A stretch of 64,000 bases of DNA from Thiosocius sp963719025 (GCA_963719025.1 CAVRBK010000062.1:1-64000); one strand, 5' to 3'. Positions 1 through 8,736 are shown, numbered from the stretch's first letter. Program-made: numbers and translations. Notes: generated by a model from the sequence alone, not told the origin.

Positions 1-62
1 TTTTAACAACAGGGTCAGAACCTATATAACTGCGGCGTACGAACAAGCCCGGACGTCCGCCA

Positions 63-1757
63 TTGGCCATCCTCAACGAGATTCGATTCGATAATCTGCG
101 CGGCGACCTTTTCGGCGGCGTGACTGCAGCGATCATTGCGCTGCCAATGGCGCTCGCCTTCGGGGTCGCCTCCGGAGCGGGACCCGCCGCGGGCCTGTAT
201 GGCGCCGTCTTCGTTGGCCTGTTCGCCGCGCTGTTCGGCTCGACCCCCACCCTGATCTCCGAACCGACCGGTCCGATGACGGTCATCATGACCGCCGTCA
301 TTGCCCAGTTGCTGGCAGCCAACCCGGAACAGGGTATGGCGATGGCATTCACCGTGGTAATGCTGGCCGGCGTGTTTCAGATGCTGTTCGGCGCACTCAA
401 GCTCGGCCATTACGTGACAATGATGCCCTACACGGTGATTTCGGGCTTCATGACAGGCATCGGTCTCATACTGATCGTGTTGCAGTTGGGGCCTTTTCTG
501 GGGCAGGCGCCGCCGCCCGGCGGCGTGACGGGAACCCTGTCATCCCTGCCGCAGATGATCGGCGATATCCGCCCGGAGGAGACCCTGCTGGCGCTGCTCA
601 GCTTCGGCCTGCTGGTGCTGTTCCCGAAAAGGCTCAGCCGGATGGTTCCGCCGCAACTCCTCGCCCTGGTGCTTGGCACGCTGGTTTCCCTGTTCCTGTT
701 ATCCGATGCGGAGGTGCGGCGTATCGGCGAGATACCTACCGGGCTCCCGCAACTGCAACTGCCGGTATTCACCGCGGCGCAATGGCAGCTGATGGTCATC
801 GAGGCGGCCGTCCTGGCGGTGCTGGGCAGTATCGATGCACTGCTGACCTCCGTGATCGCGGAAAACCTTACCCGCAAGGAAAGCGACTCCAACAAGGAAC
901 TGTTCGGCCAGGGGGTGGGTAACCTCGTCTCCGGCCTGTTTGGTGGCATCCCCGGTGCCGGCGCCACGATGGGCACGGTGGTCAATATCCAGACCGGCGG
1001 ACGCTCCGCGCTGTCGGGCCTGACGCGGGCCTTGCTGCTGCTGATCGTTGTGCTGTGGGCCGCCGACCTGACCGAGCAGATCCCCCTCGCCGTGCTCGCC
1101 GGCATCGCGCTGAAGGTCGGGATCGATATCATCGACTGGTCGTTTCTCAAGCGCGCTCACCGCGTGTCCTTCAAGGCTGCCTTGATCATGTACGGCGTAA
1201 TCGCACTCACGGTCTTCGTCGACCTCATCACGGCCGTTGCGATCGGCGTGTTCATCGCCAACGTGCTGACCATTGCGCGCATGGAGAAACTGCAGAGCAA
1301 CGCGGTAAAGGCGATCCACGACGCCAATCCGGCGCACGATCACGATCTCTCCCGCGACGAACAGACACTGCTCGAGCAGGCCGACAGCAAGATCCTGGTG
1401 TTCGCCCTGGGCGGTCCCCTGCTGTTCGGGGTAGCCAAGGCCATCTCGAGGAAATACGCGGTACTCACCAGCCACGAGGTCCTGATTGTCGATTTCACAG
1501 AGGTGCCGATCCTGGGCGTTTCTTCTTCCCTGGCGGTGGAAAACATCATCCTGGAAGACCTGCAGCAGCAGCGCCCGGTCTTCATCGTGGGAGCGGTCGG
1601 CGATGTTGCGAAACGATTGACCAAGCTCGGCCTGCTGCAACGCTTACCGGCCGGACATGTGGTCGGCACACGCCAGGAGGCACTGACCCGGGCGACCGCT
1701 TTGCTGGAGGCCAAGCGGCCGGAAACCGCTACAGACAGCGGGACGGGGGCAGCATGA
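63..1757 (+). CDS. SulP-family anion (probably bicarbonate) transporter with STAS domain
   Basis: The 564-residue protein has a SulP membrane domain in residues 15-410 with many hydrophobic helices and the family signature region near the start (ITAAIIALPMALAFG-like). A cytoplasmic STAS domain follows at about residues 440-545. SulP proteins carry sulfate, bicarbonate or other anions; BicA-type members take up bicarbonate. Position beside the carboxysome genes and csoS1D makes inorganic-carbon uptake the likeliest role, which is inference. The reading frame is open from a stop at 27-29, and TTG at 63 is the first reasonable start; no strong ribosome site is visible. A CTATATAAC sequence at about 22-30 resembles one upstream of the second SulP gene. 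Confidence 0.88.
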   Translation: MAILNEIRFDNLRGDLFGGVTAAIIALPMALAFGVASGAGPAAGLYGAVFVGLFAALFGSTPTLISEPTGPMTVIMTAVIAQLLAANPEQGMAMAFTVVMLAGVFQMLFGALKLGHYVTMMPYTVISGFMTGIGLILIVLQLGPFLGQAPPPGGVTGTLSSLPQMIGDIRPEETLLALLSFGLLVLFPKRLSRMVPPQLLALVLGTLVSLFLLSDAEVRRIGEIPTGLPQLQLPVFTAAQWQLMVIEAAVLAVLGSIDALLTSVIAENLTRKESDSNKELFGQGVGNLVSGLFGGIPGAGATMGTVVNIQTGGRSALSGLTRALLLLIVVLWAADLTEQIPLAVLAGIALKVGIDIIDWSFLKRAHRVSFKAALIMYGVIALTVFVDLITAVAIGVFIANVLTIARMEKLQSNAVKAIHDANPAHDHDLSRDEQTLLEQADSKILVFALGGPLLFGVAKAISRKYAVLTSHEVLIVDFTEVPILGVSSSLAVENIILEDLQQQRPVFIVGAVGDVAKRLTKLGLLQRLPAGHVVGTRQEALTRATALLEAKRPETATDSGTGAA

Positions 1758-1825
1758 TTAGAGTATACTTATGGGCCTACTCGAATCTGACTGGCCCTGC
1801 TGTAGCGCGCGCCTGATCCACGTTC

Positions 1826-2458
1826 ATGCATACCCTAAACCCAAGGATTTCGCTGCGGACCTACGTCTACATCGACTCGCTGCAACCGCAGCTGGCCGAG
1901 TACATGGCGACCGTTTCGCAAGGGTTTTTGCCCATCCCCGGCGACGCCTGCCTGTGGGTCGAGGTCTCGCCCGGTATGGCCGTGCATCGGCTGACCGACA
2001 TGGCATTGAAGGCGACCCGCGTTCACCTCGCTCAACAGGTTGTCGAGCGCGCCTATGGCTCGATGGTTATTCATCAGCGCGACCAGAGTGATGTCCGCGA
2101 GGCCGGCCGTGTCCTGTTGCACAACATGAACGCCCGGCAGGAAGACCGCGAGACCTGCCGTATCGCCTGGCGTGAGATTATCCGCGGCATGACGCCCGAT
2201 CATACGGTGCTTATCAACCGCCAGGATCGTCGAGGCTCCATGATCCTGCCCGGGCAGAGCATGTTCATCCTCGAAACGGAACCTGCTGGCTACATCGTCT
2301 ACGCCGCCAACCAGGCGGAAAAAGCGGCCAATATCACCCTGATCGATGTCCGCGCGGTAGGCGCGTTCGGCCGCCTCACCATCGCCGGACGCGAGGGCGA
2401 CGTCGACGAGGCCGCGGCCGCGGCAATCGCGGCTATCAACAATCCCTCAGGCACCTGA
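1826..2458 (+). CDS. csoS1D: Alpha-carboxysome shell protein CsoS1D (tandem BMC, trimer)
   Basis: The 210-residue protein matches cyanobacterial CsoS1D closely: the N-terminal half contains LRTYVYIDSLQPQLAEYM and FLPIPGDACLW, and the C-terminal half FILETEPAGYIVYAANQAEKA and AVGAFGRLT. CsoS1D has two fused BMC domains and forms stacked trimers with a gated pore thought to pass larger metabolites such as RuBP. This copy lacks the long N-terminal extension of the Prochlorococcus protein. It lies 68 bases after the SulP gene and 18 bases before the Nudix gene on the same strand, so the three are probably cotranscribed, apart from the main shell operon on the other strand. Confidence 0.93.
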   Translation: MHTLNPRISLRTYVYIDSLQPQLAEYMATVSQGFLPIPGDACLWVEVSPGMAVHRLTDMALKATRVHLAQQVVERAYGSMVIHQRDQSDVREAGRVLLHNMNARQEDRETCRIAWREIIRGMTPDHTVLINRQDRRGSMILPGQSMFILETEPAGYIVYAANQAEKAANITLIDVRAVGAFGRLTIAGREGDVDEAAAAAIAAINNPSGT

Positions 2459-2476
2459 CGGCAGCGGGCAGCAGAC

Positions 2477-3031
2477 ATGCATCGCGAAGAACTGATTCGC
2501 CTGCTGGATGAGCACCATCCTCTGTCTGTCGCCGAGGCCGGCAACGTGGTGCGCGCAAAACACTTCGTCGAACAGCATGCCGATTGCTTTCACCGCGAGC
2601 TCCTGCACGGTCACGTCACCGGATCGGCCTGGGTGGTAAATCCAGACCGCGACAAGGTACTACTGATGCACCATCGCAAGCACAATGAGTGGTTTCAACC
2701 GGGCGGTCATGCCGACGGCGATGCCGATATCCTGCGGGTTGCGATGCGCGAAACGCACGAGGAAACGGGCATACCGGCCGAGCACATCAAGTTGGTCGAC
2801 GGCTCGGTATTCGATGTCGACATTCACACCATCCCCGCCGTCGGCAGCGAGCCGCGTCATACCCACTTTGACATCCGTTTCCTGCTCGAAATCGATGACG
2901 CACTGCCGGTACCGGGCAACGATGAATCGCACGAGATTCTGTGGGTGCCGGTGTATGAAGCCTCGAGATTCAACAACAACCTGTCGACATACCGCATGGT
3001 AGACAAGACGCGGCGCCTGCGCGGCCACTGA
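2477..3031 (+). CDS. Nudix hydrolase
   Basis: The 184-residue protein carries a Nudix box at about residues 76-98 (GGHADGDAD then RETHEETGI). The R-E-x-x-E-E-x-G catalytic helix is intact. The first glutamate of the consensus is alanine, as in other Nudix proteins of the GGHADGD type. Nudix enzymes cleave nucleoside diphosphates linked to another group; the substrate cannot be read from the sequence. The gene follows csoS1D by 18 bases and probably belongs to the same transcript, suggesting removal of a damaged nucleotide or sugar phosphate, but that is inference. It converges with cbbR, whose stop lies 39 bases further on. Confidence 0.85.
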   Translation: MHREELIRLLDEHHPLSVAEAGNVVRAKHFVEQHADCFHRELLHGHVTGSAWVVNPDRDKVLLMHHRKHNEWFQPGGHADGDADILRVAMRETHEETGIPAEHIKLVDGSVFDVDIHTIPAVGSEPRHTHFDIRFLLEIDDALPVPGNDESHEILWVPVYEASRFNNNLSTYRMVDKTRRLRGH

Positions 3032-3069
3032 GCCAGCGGCGCGGCAACGGAAAAGTGGCAATTGTCTCG

Positions 3070-4092
3070 TCAGGCAACGGCCTGCTGGTCCAAGGCATCC
3101 TTCATATCCGGCCATTGCTTTTGCAGCTGCAAACGAATCTGCGGCTCGATTCCCTTTACGAATTCGAGAAAAGCCTGGGCCACCAACGACAGTTGTTTGC
3201 CCTTTGGATGCACGATGTACCACTTGCGCATGATTGGAAAACCTTCCACGTCCAGCAGCGCAACCGGACCGTCCCGCCCCTCCAACGCCAGTGCATGCAG
3301 GGACAGCACGGAAAGGCCCAGGCCGGCGACAATAGCGTGCTTGATAGCCTCATTACTGCCCAGCTCCATCCGCACCTTGAGGCTCAAATCCTGCTGCTTG
3401 AACAGACGCAGCATGGCATCGCGAATCCCGGACCCGGGCTCACGCAAAATGATCGGTTCCTCGGCAATACGGGCCAACGAGATATTACTCTGGCCAACCA
3501 GGGGATGATTCCTGGGCGCCAATACGACCAGCGGATTCGGCGCAAAGGGAAAGGCCTCGATATCGTCCGTCTGCTCGACCGGGGCCTGCCCCATGATGTA
3601 CAGATCGTCTTCGTTGTTCTTGATTCGATCGATGATCTGGTCGCGGTTGAAGACATTCAGCGCCACCTCGATACCCTGGTAGCGCTGGCAGAATTCACCC
3701 AGGACTTCGGGTGCGAAGCAATTCGCCGTGGTGATGACACCAAGCGTGAGGCGCCCCATCCGGATACCCTTCAGATCGGCCATCTTCATCTCCAGGTTGG
3801 AGAGCGTGGCAAACATCTGGCGGCATGATTTGTACAGTTCCGTACCCGCCTCGGTCGGCCTCAGCTTCCTGCCAACCTGTTCGAAAAGCGGCAGCCCCAC
3901 CGTGTCGGCGAGTTTCTTGATCTGCATGGAGACCGTGGGCTGGGTGAGAAACAGCGCCTCGGCGGCACGGGTAAAACTACCGAAGCGGACACTGGCCTCG
4001 AAGATCTGGAGCTGGCGCAGTGTGGTATGCCGGATCAGGTGATCTGACATCATCGCCGGAGGGGTATCGTGCAAACTCTGCGGAACTGTCAA
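3070..4092 (-). CDS. cbbR: LysR-family regulator of CO2 fixation, CbbR
   Basis: The protein has an N-terminal LysR winged helix-turn-helix (TLRQLQIFEASVRFGSFTRAA, then LTQPTVSMQIKKLAD) and a LysR substrate-binding domain from about residue 105. Both match CbbR, the activator of Calvin-cycle operons that responds to metabolites such as RuBP, phosphoglycolate or NADPH. The start is uncertain: ATG at 4092, or the second of two adjacent ATGs at 4050, which gives a more usual N-terminus (MSDHLIRHTTLRQLQ). The gene lies at the end of the carboxysome series on the same strand, 138 bases after mcdB, whereas cbbR is often divergent from cbbL. It may have its own promoter in that gap. Confidence 0.9.
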   Translation of the reverse strand: MTVPQSLHDTPPAMMSDHLIRHTTLRQLQIFEASVRFGSFTRAAEALFLTQPTVSMQIKKLADTVGLPLFEQVGRKLRPTEAGTELYKSCRQMFATLSNLEMKMADLKGIRMGRLTLGVITTANCFAPEVLGEFCQRYQGIEVALNVFNRDQIIDRIKNNEDDLYIMGQAPVEQTDDIEAFPFAPNPLVVLAPRNHPLVGQSNISLARIAEEPIILREPGSGIRDAMLRLFKQQDLSLKVRMELGSNEAIKHAIVAGLGLSVLSLHALALEGRDGPVALLDVEGFPIMRKWYIVHPKGKQLSLVAQAFLEFVKGIEPQIRLQLQKQWPDMKDALDQQAVA

Positions 4093-4230
4093 ATCCCTGC
4101 CTCACGTTTGATCGATAGCTGCGCGGCGAAACGCTTTTCCGGCAGGCGTGGAAATTCAAAAAGCCGCGCACGCCCGGGTGATCCACCCGAACCGGCACGA
4201 CTGGAGATTTCCCATTCTGGCCGAAAAACG

Positions 4231-4503
4231 TCAGTCCGGCCAGACTCTCTTCGACGATCCGAAACTCGGATTCGCAGTCGCCGAGGCAGTTCGCGTCGGC
4301 TTTGGTTTGGCAACGGCCTTCTTTTTCGCCACCGGAGGGGCCGGCTTGGCGGCAGCTGGCGCGGCCTTGGCCGGCGCTTTCTTTCTGGTCGCCGTGGTAG
4401 CAGCAGGTGCGCTGGCCGGCTTGGATTCCGGCGCTGCGCCCTCGGTCTTGGTCTTGCGAATCGAGGCCATCAGTTGATCGCCCGTGTTGTCTTTGGTTGT
4501 CAC
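4231..4503 (-). CDS. mcdB: Carboxysome positioning adaptor McdB (alpha type)
   Basis: This 90-residue protein is of low complexity, rich in Ala, Lys, Pro and Thr, and predicted disordered, with no enzyme motif. It ends in a short segment with a single tryptophan (SSKRVWPD). Alpha-McdB proteins are small, disordered, encoded beside McdA, and have a conserved C-terminal tryptophan used for carboxysome association, so size, composition, terminus and place all fit. Its ATG overlaps the mcdA stop by four bases, indicating translational coupling. Sequence identity is weak evidence for such proteins; the call rests mainly on context. Confidence 0.75.
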   Translation of the reverse strand: MTTKDNTGDQLMASIRKTKTEGAAPESKPASAPAATTATRKKAPAKAAPAAAKPAPPVAKKKAVAKPKPTRTASATANPSFGSSKRVWPD

Positions 4504-5129
4504 AGTTGTTTCACCATTTCGTCGACAAGTTGCCTGATTTCATCCGCGGCCGCAGCACCCTGGCTACCCACATCCAGGACACTCCGGCCCTGAATTATCG
4601 ATTTTCTGTAGATCATACGGCGGCGAATCGCGCTTTGTGCTGCGGGCACGCTGAGTTCTGCCAGGGCATCCCGCATAACCTTGGAAAGCCGCGTCCGCGG
4701 CTCGAGTTGATTGATCACCAGCAAAGCATCGAGTCCGGCATTCAACGTCCGTGCCCGCTCAACCTCGGTTTCAATCTGTACGCTTGCCCAAAGATCCAGA
4801 GGAGACGGCTGGACCGGAATCAGCGCCAGATTGGCCACCGACAAGGCATCGCTGGTCTGCTGGGAATGGACAGACGGCGGACAGTCGACGACCAGATAAC
4901 GCACCGAATCCGTATGCTCGGCCATCGTCCTGGCGGCATCCTCGAAGGCCGGTATTACCGCAAATGGACTGTTTCCATCGGCGATCGAGAACCAATTATG
5001 AGATGACTGCTGTGGATCGGCATCCAGCACGGTGGTCGTTCCGCGCTCGGCCAGCGCACTGGCGAGATTGATACACAGCGTGGTCTTGCCTGCCCCACCC
5101 TTGTTGCCTACAAGTGCGATTACCGGCAT
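4500..5129 (-). CDS. mcdA: ParA-type ATPase McdA, carboxysome positioning
   Basis: The 209-residue protein is a ParA/MinD ATPase with a deviant Walker A motif near the N-terminus (NKGGAGKTT, with the signature lysine), a switch region DADPQQSSHNW and a Walker B-like segment YLVVDCPPS. McdA coats the nucleoid in its ATP form and is displaced by McdB on carboxysomes, which spaces and partitions them. Location inside the carboxysome series, coupled to a small disordered protein, separates it from chromosomal or plasmid ParA proteins. It starts 7 bases after the acRAF stop. Confidence 0.88.
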   Translation of the reverse strand: MPVIALVGNKGGAGKTTLCINLASALAERGTTTVLDADPQQSSHNWFSIADGNSPFAVIPAFEDAARTMAEHTDSVRYLVVDCPPSVHSQQTSDALSVANLALIPVQPSPLDLWASVQIETEVERARTLNAGLDALLVINQLEPRTRLSKVMRDALAELSVPAAQSAIRRRMIYRKSIIQGRSVLDVGSQGAAAADEIRQLVDEMVKQL

Positions 5130-5136
5130 GGGTTGA

Positions 5137-5400
5137 TCAGGCGTCCGTCTGTTTCGAGTAGAGGCTGTCCAGCATAACAGCGAATTGGCGCTGTTTGTCG
5201 GCCAACACCTCGCTGCCTTCTTCCGGATAGATCGTGACGTTCACATAGTCCGTCCCGAACCCCATGTCGGGGTACAGGGACTCACGCTCTGACAGCTCTG
5301 CGGCCTCATCGAGAAAATCCCGCAGTTCCGTGTAGCTGCCAAATTCGTACCGCTGTTCCAGGCACAACGGTCTTTTGCGCTCCCGCCACTCTGAACTCAT
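5137..5400 (-). CDS. Alpha-carboxysome RuBisCO assembly factor acRAF (pterin dehydratase-like)
   Basis: The 87-residue protein resembles pterin-4a-carbinolamine dehydratase (PCD) in size and pattern (LEQRYEFGSYTELRDFLDEA, then YPDMGFGTDYVNVTIYPEEG). In alpha-carboxysome operons this PCD-like protein, acRAF, is a RuBisCO assembly chaperone and is not known to act as a dehydratase. The motif-bearing His pair of true PCD enzymes is not evident here. It sits between the bacterioferritin-like gene and mcdA, the usual place for acRAF in proteobacterial loci. Confidence 0.85.
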   Translation of the reverse strand: MSSEWRERKRPLCLEQRYEFGSYTELRDFLDEAAELSERESLYPDMGFGTDYVNVTIYPEEGSEVLADKQRQFAVMLDSLYSKQTDA

Positions 5401-5452
5401 CAGCCGCCCCTCAGGTCAGGAATGCAGATACGGCTTGGTACCGACGAGCCGC

Positions 5453-5908
5453 TCAAGCGTCAATCTCGCCTTCCCAAAGTTCGGCCTGCCACGCCAACAA
5501 CTCTTTATGATGCATCCGCTCCTCTTCGAGCAGGGAATGGAAAAAGAGTCGACTGTCATGGTCGCCGATCCGGGCACTGTAGGTCGCCGCGGCACGGTAC
5601 AGGTCAATAAGTTCCTGCTCGAAATGCTGATTGATCTTCAGCATGTCGACCAGGTTGTCCGCCAGTTTAACCGGCCTGAGTTGCGAGGCGTTTGGTGCAG
5701 CACCAAGCGCCAACATCCGTTCGATGATCCGATCGGTATGCTGCAACTCCTCCTCGGCCTCGTGCCGGAGCCGTTCTGCAGCTTGCGCCAGTCCCCAGTA
5801 AGCAACCAGTCTTGATTGCGTACCGTAGAGCTGGACCGCAGAGAACTCGAGGCTCAGCGCCCTGCCAAGATACCCCAGCACGCCCTGATCAACCCGCGTT
5901 TTCAACAT
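5453..5908 (-). CDS. Bacterioferritin-like protein of the carboxysome operon
   Basis: The 151-residue protein has a ferritin-like four-helix pattern with conserved acidic and His residues (LSLEFSAVQLY, then EAEEELQHTDRIIERM, and LLEEERMHHKELL). Such a bacterioferritin-like gene often accompanies csoS genes in chemoautotrophs; its role is not settled, and iron storage or redox protection has been suggested. The gene starts 31 bases after the csoS1 stop and is cotranscribed by position. Identity as a ferritin-family protein is firm; ferroxidase activity is not shown. Confidence 0.85.
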   Translation of the reverse strand: MLKTRVDQGVLGYLGRALSLEFSAVQLYGTQSRLVAYWGLAQAAERLRHEAEEELQHTDRIIERMLALGAAPNASQLRPVKLADNLVDMLKINQHFEQELIDLYRAAATYSARIGDHDSRLFFHSLLEEERMHHKELLAWQAELWEGEIDA

Positions 5909-5939
5909 CTGCTTGCCGACGTCCTAATGCGCGTAGCGA

Positions 5940-6245
5940 TTAATCGACAGCCGGACCACCGGTCGGCAGTACCGGCTCGACCTCTTTGTGAGGACGCGCG
6001 ATGATGTGCGCGGCAACCAGGCCGTCACCCACACGCTCACAGGCATCAGCGCCAGCACGAACCGCGGCATTCACTGCACCGGTCTCACCGCGCACCAGAA
6101 CGGTCACGTATCCACCGCCGACGAACTCACGTCCGATCAGGCGAACTTCTGCCGCCTTGGTCATCGCGTCAGCCGCTTCGATAGCCGGGACCAGGCCGCG
6201 GGTTTCGATCATACCCAGTGCAATACCGTAGTTTTCATTTGCCAT
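5940..6245 (-). CDS. csoS1: Carboxysome hexameric shell protein CsoS1 (longer copy)
   Basis: The 101-residue single-BMC-domain protein begins MANENYGIALGMIETRGL and forms the hexameric facets of the shell. ATG at 6245 is chosen because family members start there; upstream in-frame sequence is not conserved. The protein is identical to the neighbouring copy over its first 93 residues except at position 3 (Asn for Thr), then ends in a distinct tail (PTGGPAVD). Tandem csoS1 copies are usual; which one is A, B or C cannot be assigned. Confidence 0.95.
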   Translation of the reverse strand: MANENYGIALGMIETRGLVPAIEAADAMTKAAEVRLIGREFVGGGYVTVLVRGETGAVNAAVRAGADACERVGDGLVAAHIIARPHKEVEPVLPTGGPAVD

Positions 6246-6315
6246 TGTCTCTTCTCCGTCAGTATTAGGAAGAATTAGCTCTGCGGCCGCGCCGGCAAGG
6301 CGCAGCCCCATTCAG

Positions 6316-6606
6316 TTACTTGCTTTCCAGCACCGGCTCAACTTCTTTGTGAGGACGCGCGATGATGTGCGCGGCAACCAGGCCGTCACCCACACGCTCA
6401 CAGGCGTCAGCGCCAGCACGAACGGCAGCGTTTACCGCGCCGGTCTCGCCACGCACCAGAACGGTGACATAGCCGCCACCAACGAACTCACGACCGATGA
6501 GTCGGACCTCAGCAGCCTTCGTCATTGCGTCTGCAGCTTCGATGGCGGGCACCAGCCCGCGCGTTTCGATCATGCCCAGTGCGATGCCATAGTTTTCAGT
6601 TGCCAT
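6316..6606 (-). CDS. csoS1: Carboxysome hexameric shell protein CsoS1 (shorter copy)
   Basis: The 96-residue BMC-domain protein begins MATENYGIALGMIETRGL, with pore-region residues IGREFVGGGYV as in other CsoS1 hexamers. It differs from the downstream copy at residue 3 and in the last few residues (ends ESK). It lies 77 bases downstream of csoS4B and 70 bases upstream of the second csoS1. The 77-base gap is AT-richer than the rest of the operon and could hold an mRNA processing or internal start site, but no clear promoter is seen. Confidence 0.95.
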   Translation of the reverse strand: MATENYGIALGMIETRGLVPAIEAADAMTKAAEVRLIGREFVGGGYVTVLVRGETGAVNAAVRAGADACERVGDGLVAAHIIARPHKEVEPVLESK

Positions 6607-6683
6607 CTTCTGTGTCTCCTATTGCCTTGATATAAGGTCTGTAAAAACGTCAAAAAAACTTTGTCCTAGCGGGATCACTCGCC

Positions 6684-6953
6684 TCAGGACGCCGCCCCGT
6701 CCAAATCTTCCGGGGGCCATTCATCAATGATCCCGGCAATCGTCAAATCGGTGAGGATTTCAAAATCCCCAGCCGCAAAGCGCGCGGCAGAACCGCTCGC
6801 CAAAAAAACCCAGTTACCCGGTCTCGCGCCCACAGGGTCGGTCGCGACCTGTCGCTTACCGTCAGCGTCACGCACAATGCGAAACACCGAATGCTTCATA
6901 CCCTCGTGCCGCGAGGTACAAACCAGCGAACCTTCAACCTGCAGGATCTGCAT
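6684..6953 (-). CDS. csoS4B: Carboxysome vertex (pentamer) protein CsoS4B
   Basis: The 89-residue protein is of the BMC-P (CsoS4/CcmL/EutN) family: MQILQVEGSLVCTSRHEGMKH at the start, the conserved GARPGNWVFLASGSAAR segment, and TIAGIIDEWPP near the end. Pentamers cap the twelve vertices of the icosahedral shell. Its start overlaps the end of csoS4A by 20 bases, so the two are translationally coupled. It is assigned B because it is the downstream of the pair. Confidence 0.93.
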   Translation of the reverse strand: MQILQVEGSLVCTSRHEGMKHSVFRIVRDADGKRQVATDPVGARPGNWVFLASGSAARFAAGDFEILTDLTIAGIIDEWPPEDLDGAAS

Positions 6954-7203
6954 CAGATTCCTCCGGCGGCCACTTGTCGATGATGCCGACGATCGTCAGA
7001 TCGCTGGGGTAACCCTTGCTGCCTGCCGCCTCACGGGCCGCAGAACTGCCTACACAGATCACCCAGTCACCCGGTTTGGCGCCGACCGCATCCACCGCAA
7101 CGGCGCGGGAACTGCCATCGAGTACTACCTGAAGATGTTTGTGCTCCATCTCCGAGATGCGATTGGTCGATACCAACGGTCGTTCAACCTGACAGATCTT
7201 CAT
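6934..7203 (-). CDS. csoS4A: Carboxysome vertex (pentamer) protein CsoS4A
   Basis: This 89-residue BMC-P protein starts MKICQVERPLVSTNRI and contains GAKPGDWVICVGSSAAREA and TIVGIIDKWPPEE, parallel to CsoS4B. ATG at 7203 is chosen because it gives the family N-terminus and shares one base with the csoSCA stop (TAATG), typical tight coupling; a longer frame upstream overlaps csoSCA and is not conserved. It forms the pentameric shell vertices with CsoS4B. Confidence 0.93.
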   Translation of the reverse strand: MKICQVERPLVSTNRISEMEHKHLQVVLDGSSRAVAVDAVGAKPGDWVICVGSSAAREAAGSKGYPSDLTIVGIIDKWPPEESDADPAG

Positions 7204-8711
7204 TAGTGCGCCCCCGTTTCGCCACCGGCGTTGACAGTGCATGCCAGCACCTCAACGGCCGCATCGGCGGTGCAATCCCTGACCAGTTGCAAGATATGCA
7301 GCAGGCCTTTTTCAGCAAGGTCTGCGTAACGTGCTGTCAGTGCGCCGGCTACCCGCGTGCATCGCTCCACCGCACGATCCCGGGCACCCGGAACCTTGCT
7401 GTGATAATCGAAGCGCACCACGATGGGCACCGGCAGGCCATGCGCCACGTTCAGCCCCTTGAAAATCTTGATACCGACATCTGTGTCCGGCGTCGCCTCC
7501 TCAACCGTGTTGAGATACGCGAAATACATCAGGTTGCGCAGCTGGATCTCCTCGAAGCCGACGCCGGCACCGATAAACCGCTCGGCGTGGCCGATGTCCG
7601 GATAATGCTGACCGTGGGCGTTCATCACGTACACGATCTGCGAAATATTGTTCTCTACCAGGCGGGCAACCAACTGCTGCATGCCGGCAGCCGACTGTGG
7701 CGCCACATGCTGCAATGCAGCGGTGATCGCCGCCATTCCTTCCCCAGCGCTCATCGCGCGTGTTTTATGGAAAAGCTCAAATGCATCCACAGAGTGATCC
7801 AGCGACAGGTTGCCCTCCCCGTCCGGCACGTGCACCCGAATGGCATCGGTATCTGTATCCAGACCGATCAACAGCAAATCAATCGAGGCACCGCAACAGA
7901 AGCTGTTTTCCACCGCTTCTCTGAAACCGTTCAACCGATCCAACCCGGCCTGCGCCGCCTTCTGAGTATCCGAACCGTGCGCGGCACAACCTTCATGCTG
8001 GGGGTCAACAGAGCTGTAGTGATACACCACCGCCTTGAGATAGCGCGTTGGGGCATCGGCGAGATTGGGACGACCTTCGCGGTAACGCAGCATCTCGGTC
8101 TCCACCCACTTTTCGACGCTGTTCTCGATATCGAACAGCGCCCCGGCATAAGACTTTCTTCGCACCGAACGATGCGGCAGGCGAAGTACATAACGCACCA
8201 CATGGGCCAGACGTCCATCGGCGCACGGCGAGATATCCAGCGTATGGAATCCGCAGGCCTGCAGAAATTCGTCGAATCCGCCCGCATCCACGCTGGCCAA
8301 TGGGTCATTGGCGAAAAAGTCGTCGCAGAAACGCCGGTAGGTCTGGAACACACACCACGCAAACAGGCGGCGCATATCCAGTTGCTCCACCCATGCACCC
8401 TCGAGGATGCTGTCGGGCAGTTCGAAACCGAGCTTGCTGCGGGCAATGCGCTGCGCCTGGGCGACAAAGTCCGCCTCGTGCTGCAACGCCGATATCTCTT
8501 TCAGTATCGGCACAATCCCGTCAAATGCATCTTTGACAGTCCCCTCGTAGGCATGCAACTGCGCATTCTCGCCCATCCGGCACAGCGGATGCGAACCAGC
8601 CCCGACAGCACCGCGAACGCCTGCTGAGGCCATGCCCCCTGGGCGACGCATCGGCGCCGTGCCACTGCGGCGGCGCGATGCAAGCGTGGATTGTCGGGAT
8701 GAACGCATCAT
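7203..8711 (-). CDS. csoSCA: Carboxysomal beta-type carbonic anhydrase CsoSCA
   Basis: The 502-residue protein is the carboxysome shell-associated carbonic anhydrase (formerly CsoS3), which converts bicarbonate to CO2 for RuBisCO. A basic disordered N-terminus of about 50 residues, the part that attaches to RuBisCO in relatives, precedes a helical domain. Likely zinc ligands are Cys163, His231 and Cys242, with the Asp165/Arg167 dyad in SPCADGRLAHVV; the spacing of ligands agrees with the characterised Halothiobacillus enzyme. It follows csoS2 by 25 bases and its stop overlaps the csoS4A start. Confidence 0.95.
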   Translation of the reverse strand: MMRSSRQSTLASRRRSGTAPMRRPGGMASAGVRGAVGAGSHPLCRMGENAQLHAYEGTVKDAFDGIVPILKEISALQHEADFVAQAQRIARSKLGFELPDSILEGAWVEQLDMRRLFAWCVFQTYRRFCDDFFANDPLASVDAGGFDEFLQACGFHTLDISPCADGRLAHVVRYVLRLPHRSVRRKSYAGALFDIENSVEKWVETEMLRYREGRPNLADAPTRYLKAVVYHYSSVDPQHEGCAAHGSDTQKAAQAGLDRLNGFREAVENSFCCGASIDLLLIGLDTDTDAIRVHVPDGEGNLSLDHSVDAFELFHKTRAMSAGEGMAAITAALQHVAPQSAAGMQQLVARLVENNISQIVYVMNAHGQHYPDIGHAERFIGAGVGFEEIQLRNLMYFAYLNTVEEATPDTDVGIKIFKGLNVAHGLPVPIVVRFDYHSKVPGARDRAVERCTRVAGALTARYADLAEKGLLHILQLVRDCTADAAVEVLACTVNAGGETGAH

Positions 8712-8736
8712 TCAGTTGCTCGATCGTTTGGCGCGG

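Noticed and set aside
7206..8627. Long open frame opposite csoSCA
   Set aside because: It mirrors the conserved carbonic anhydrase gene and shows no family features.
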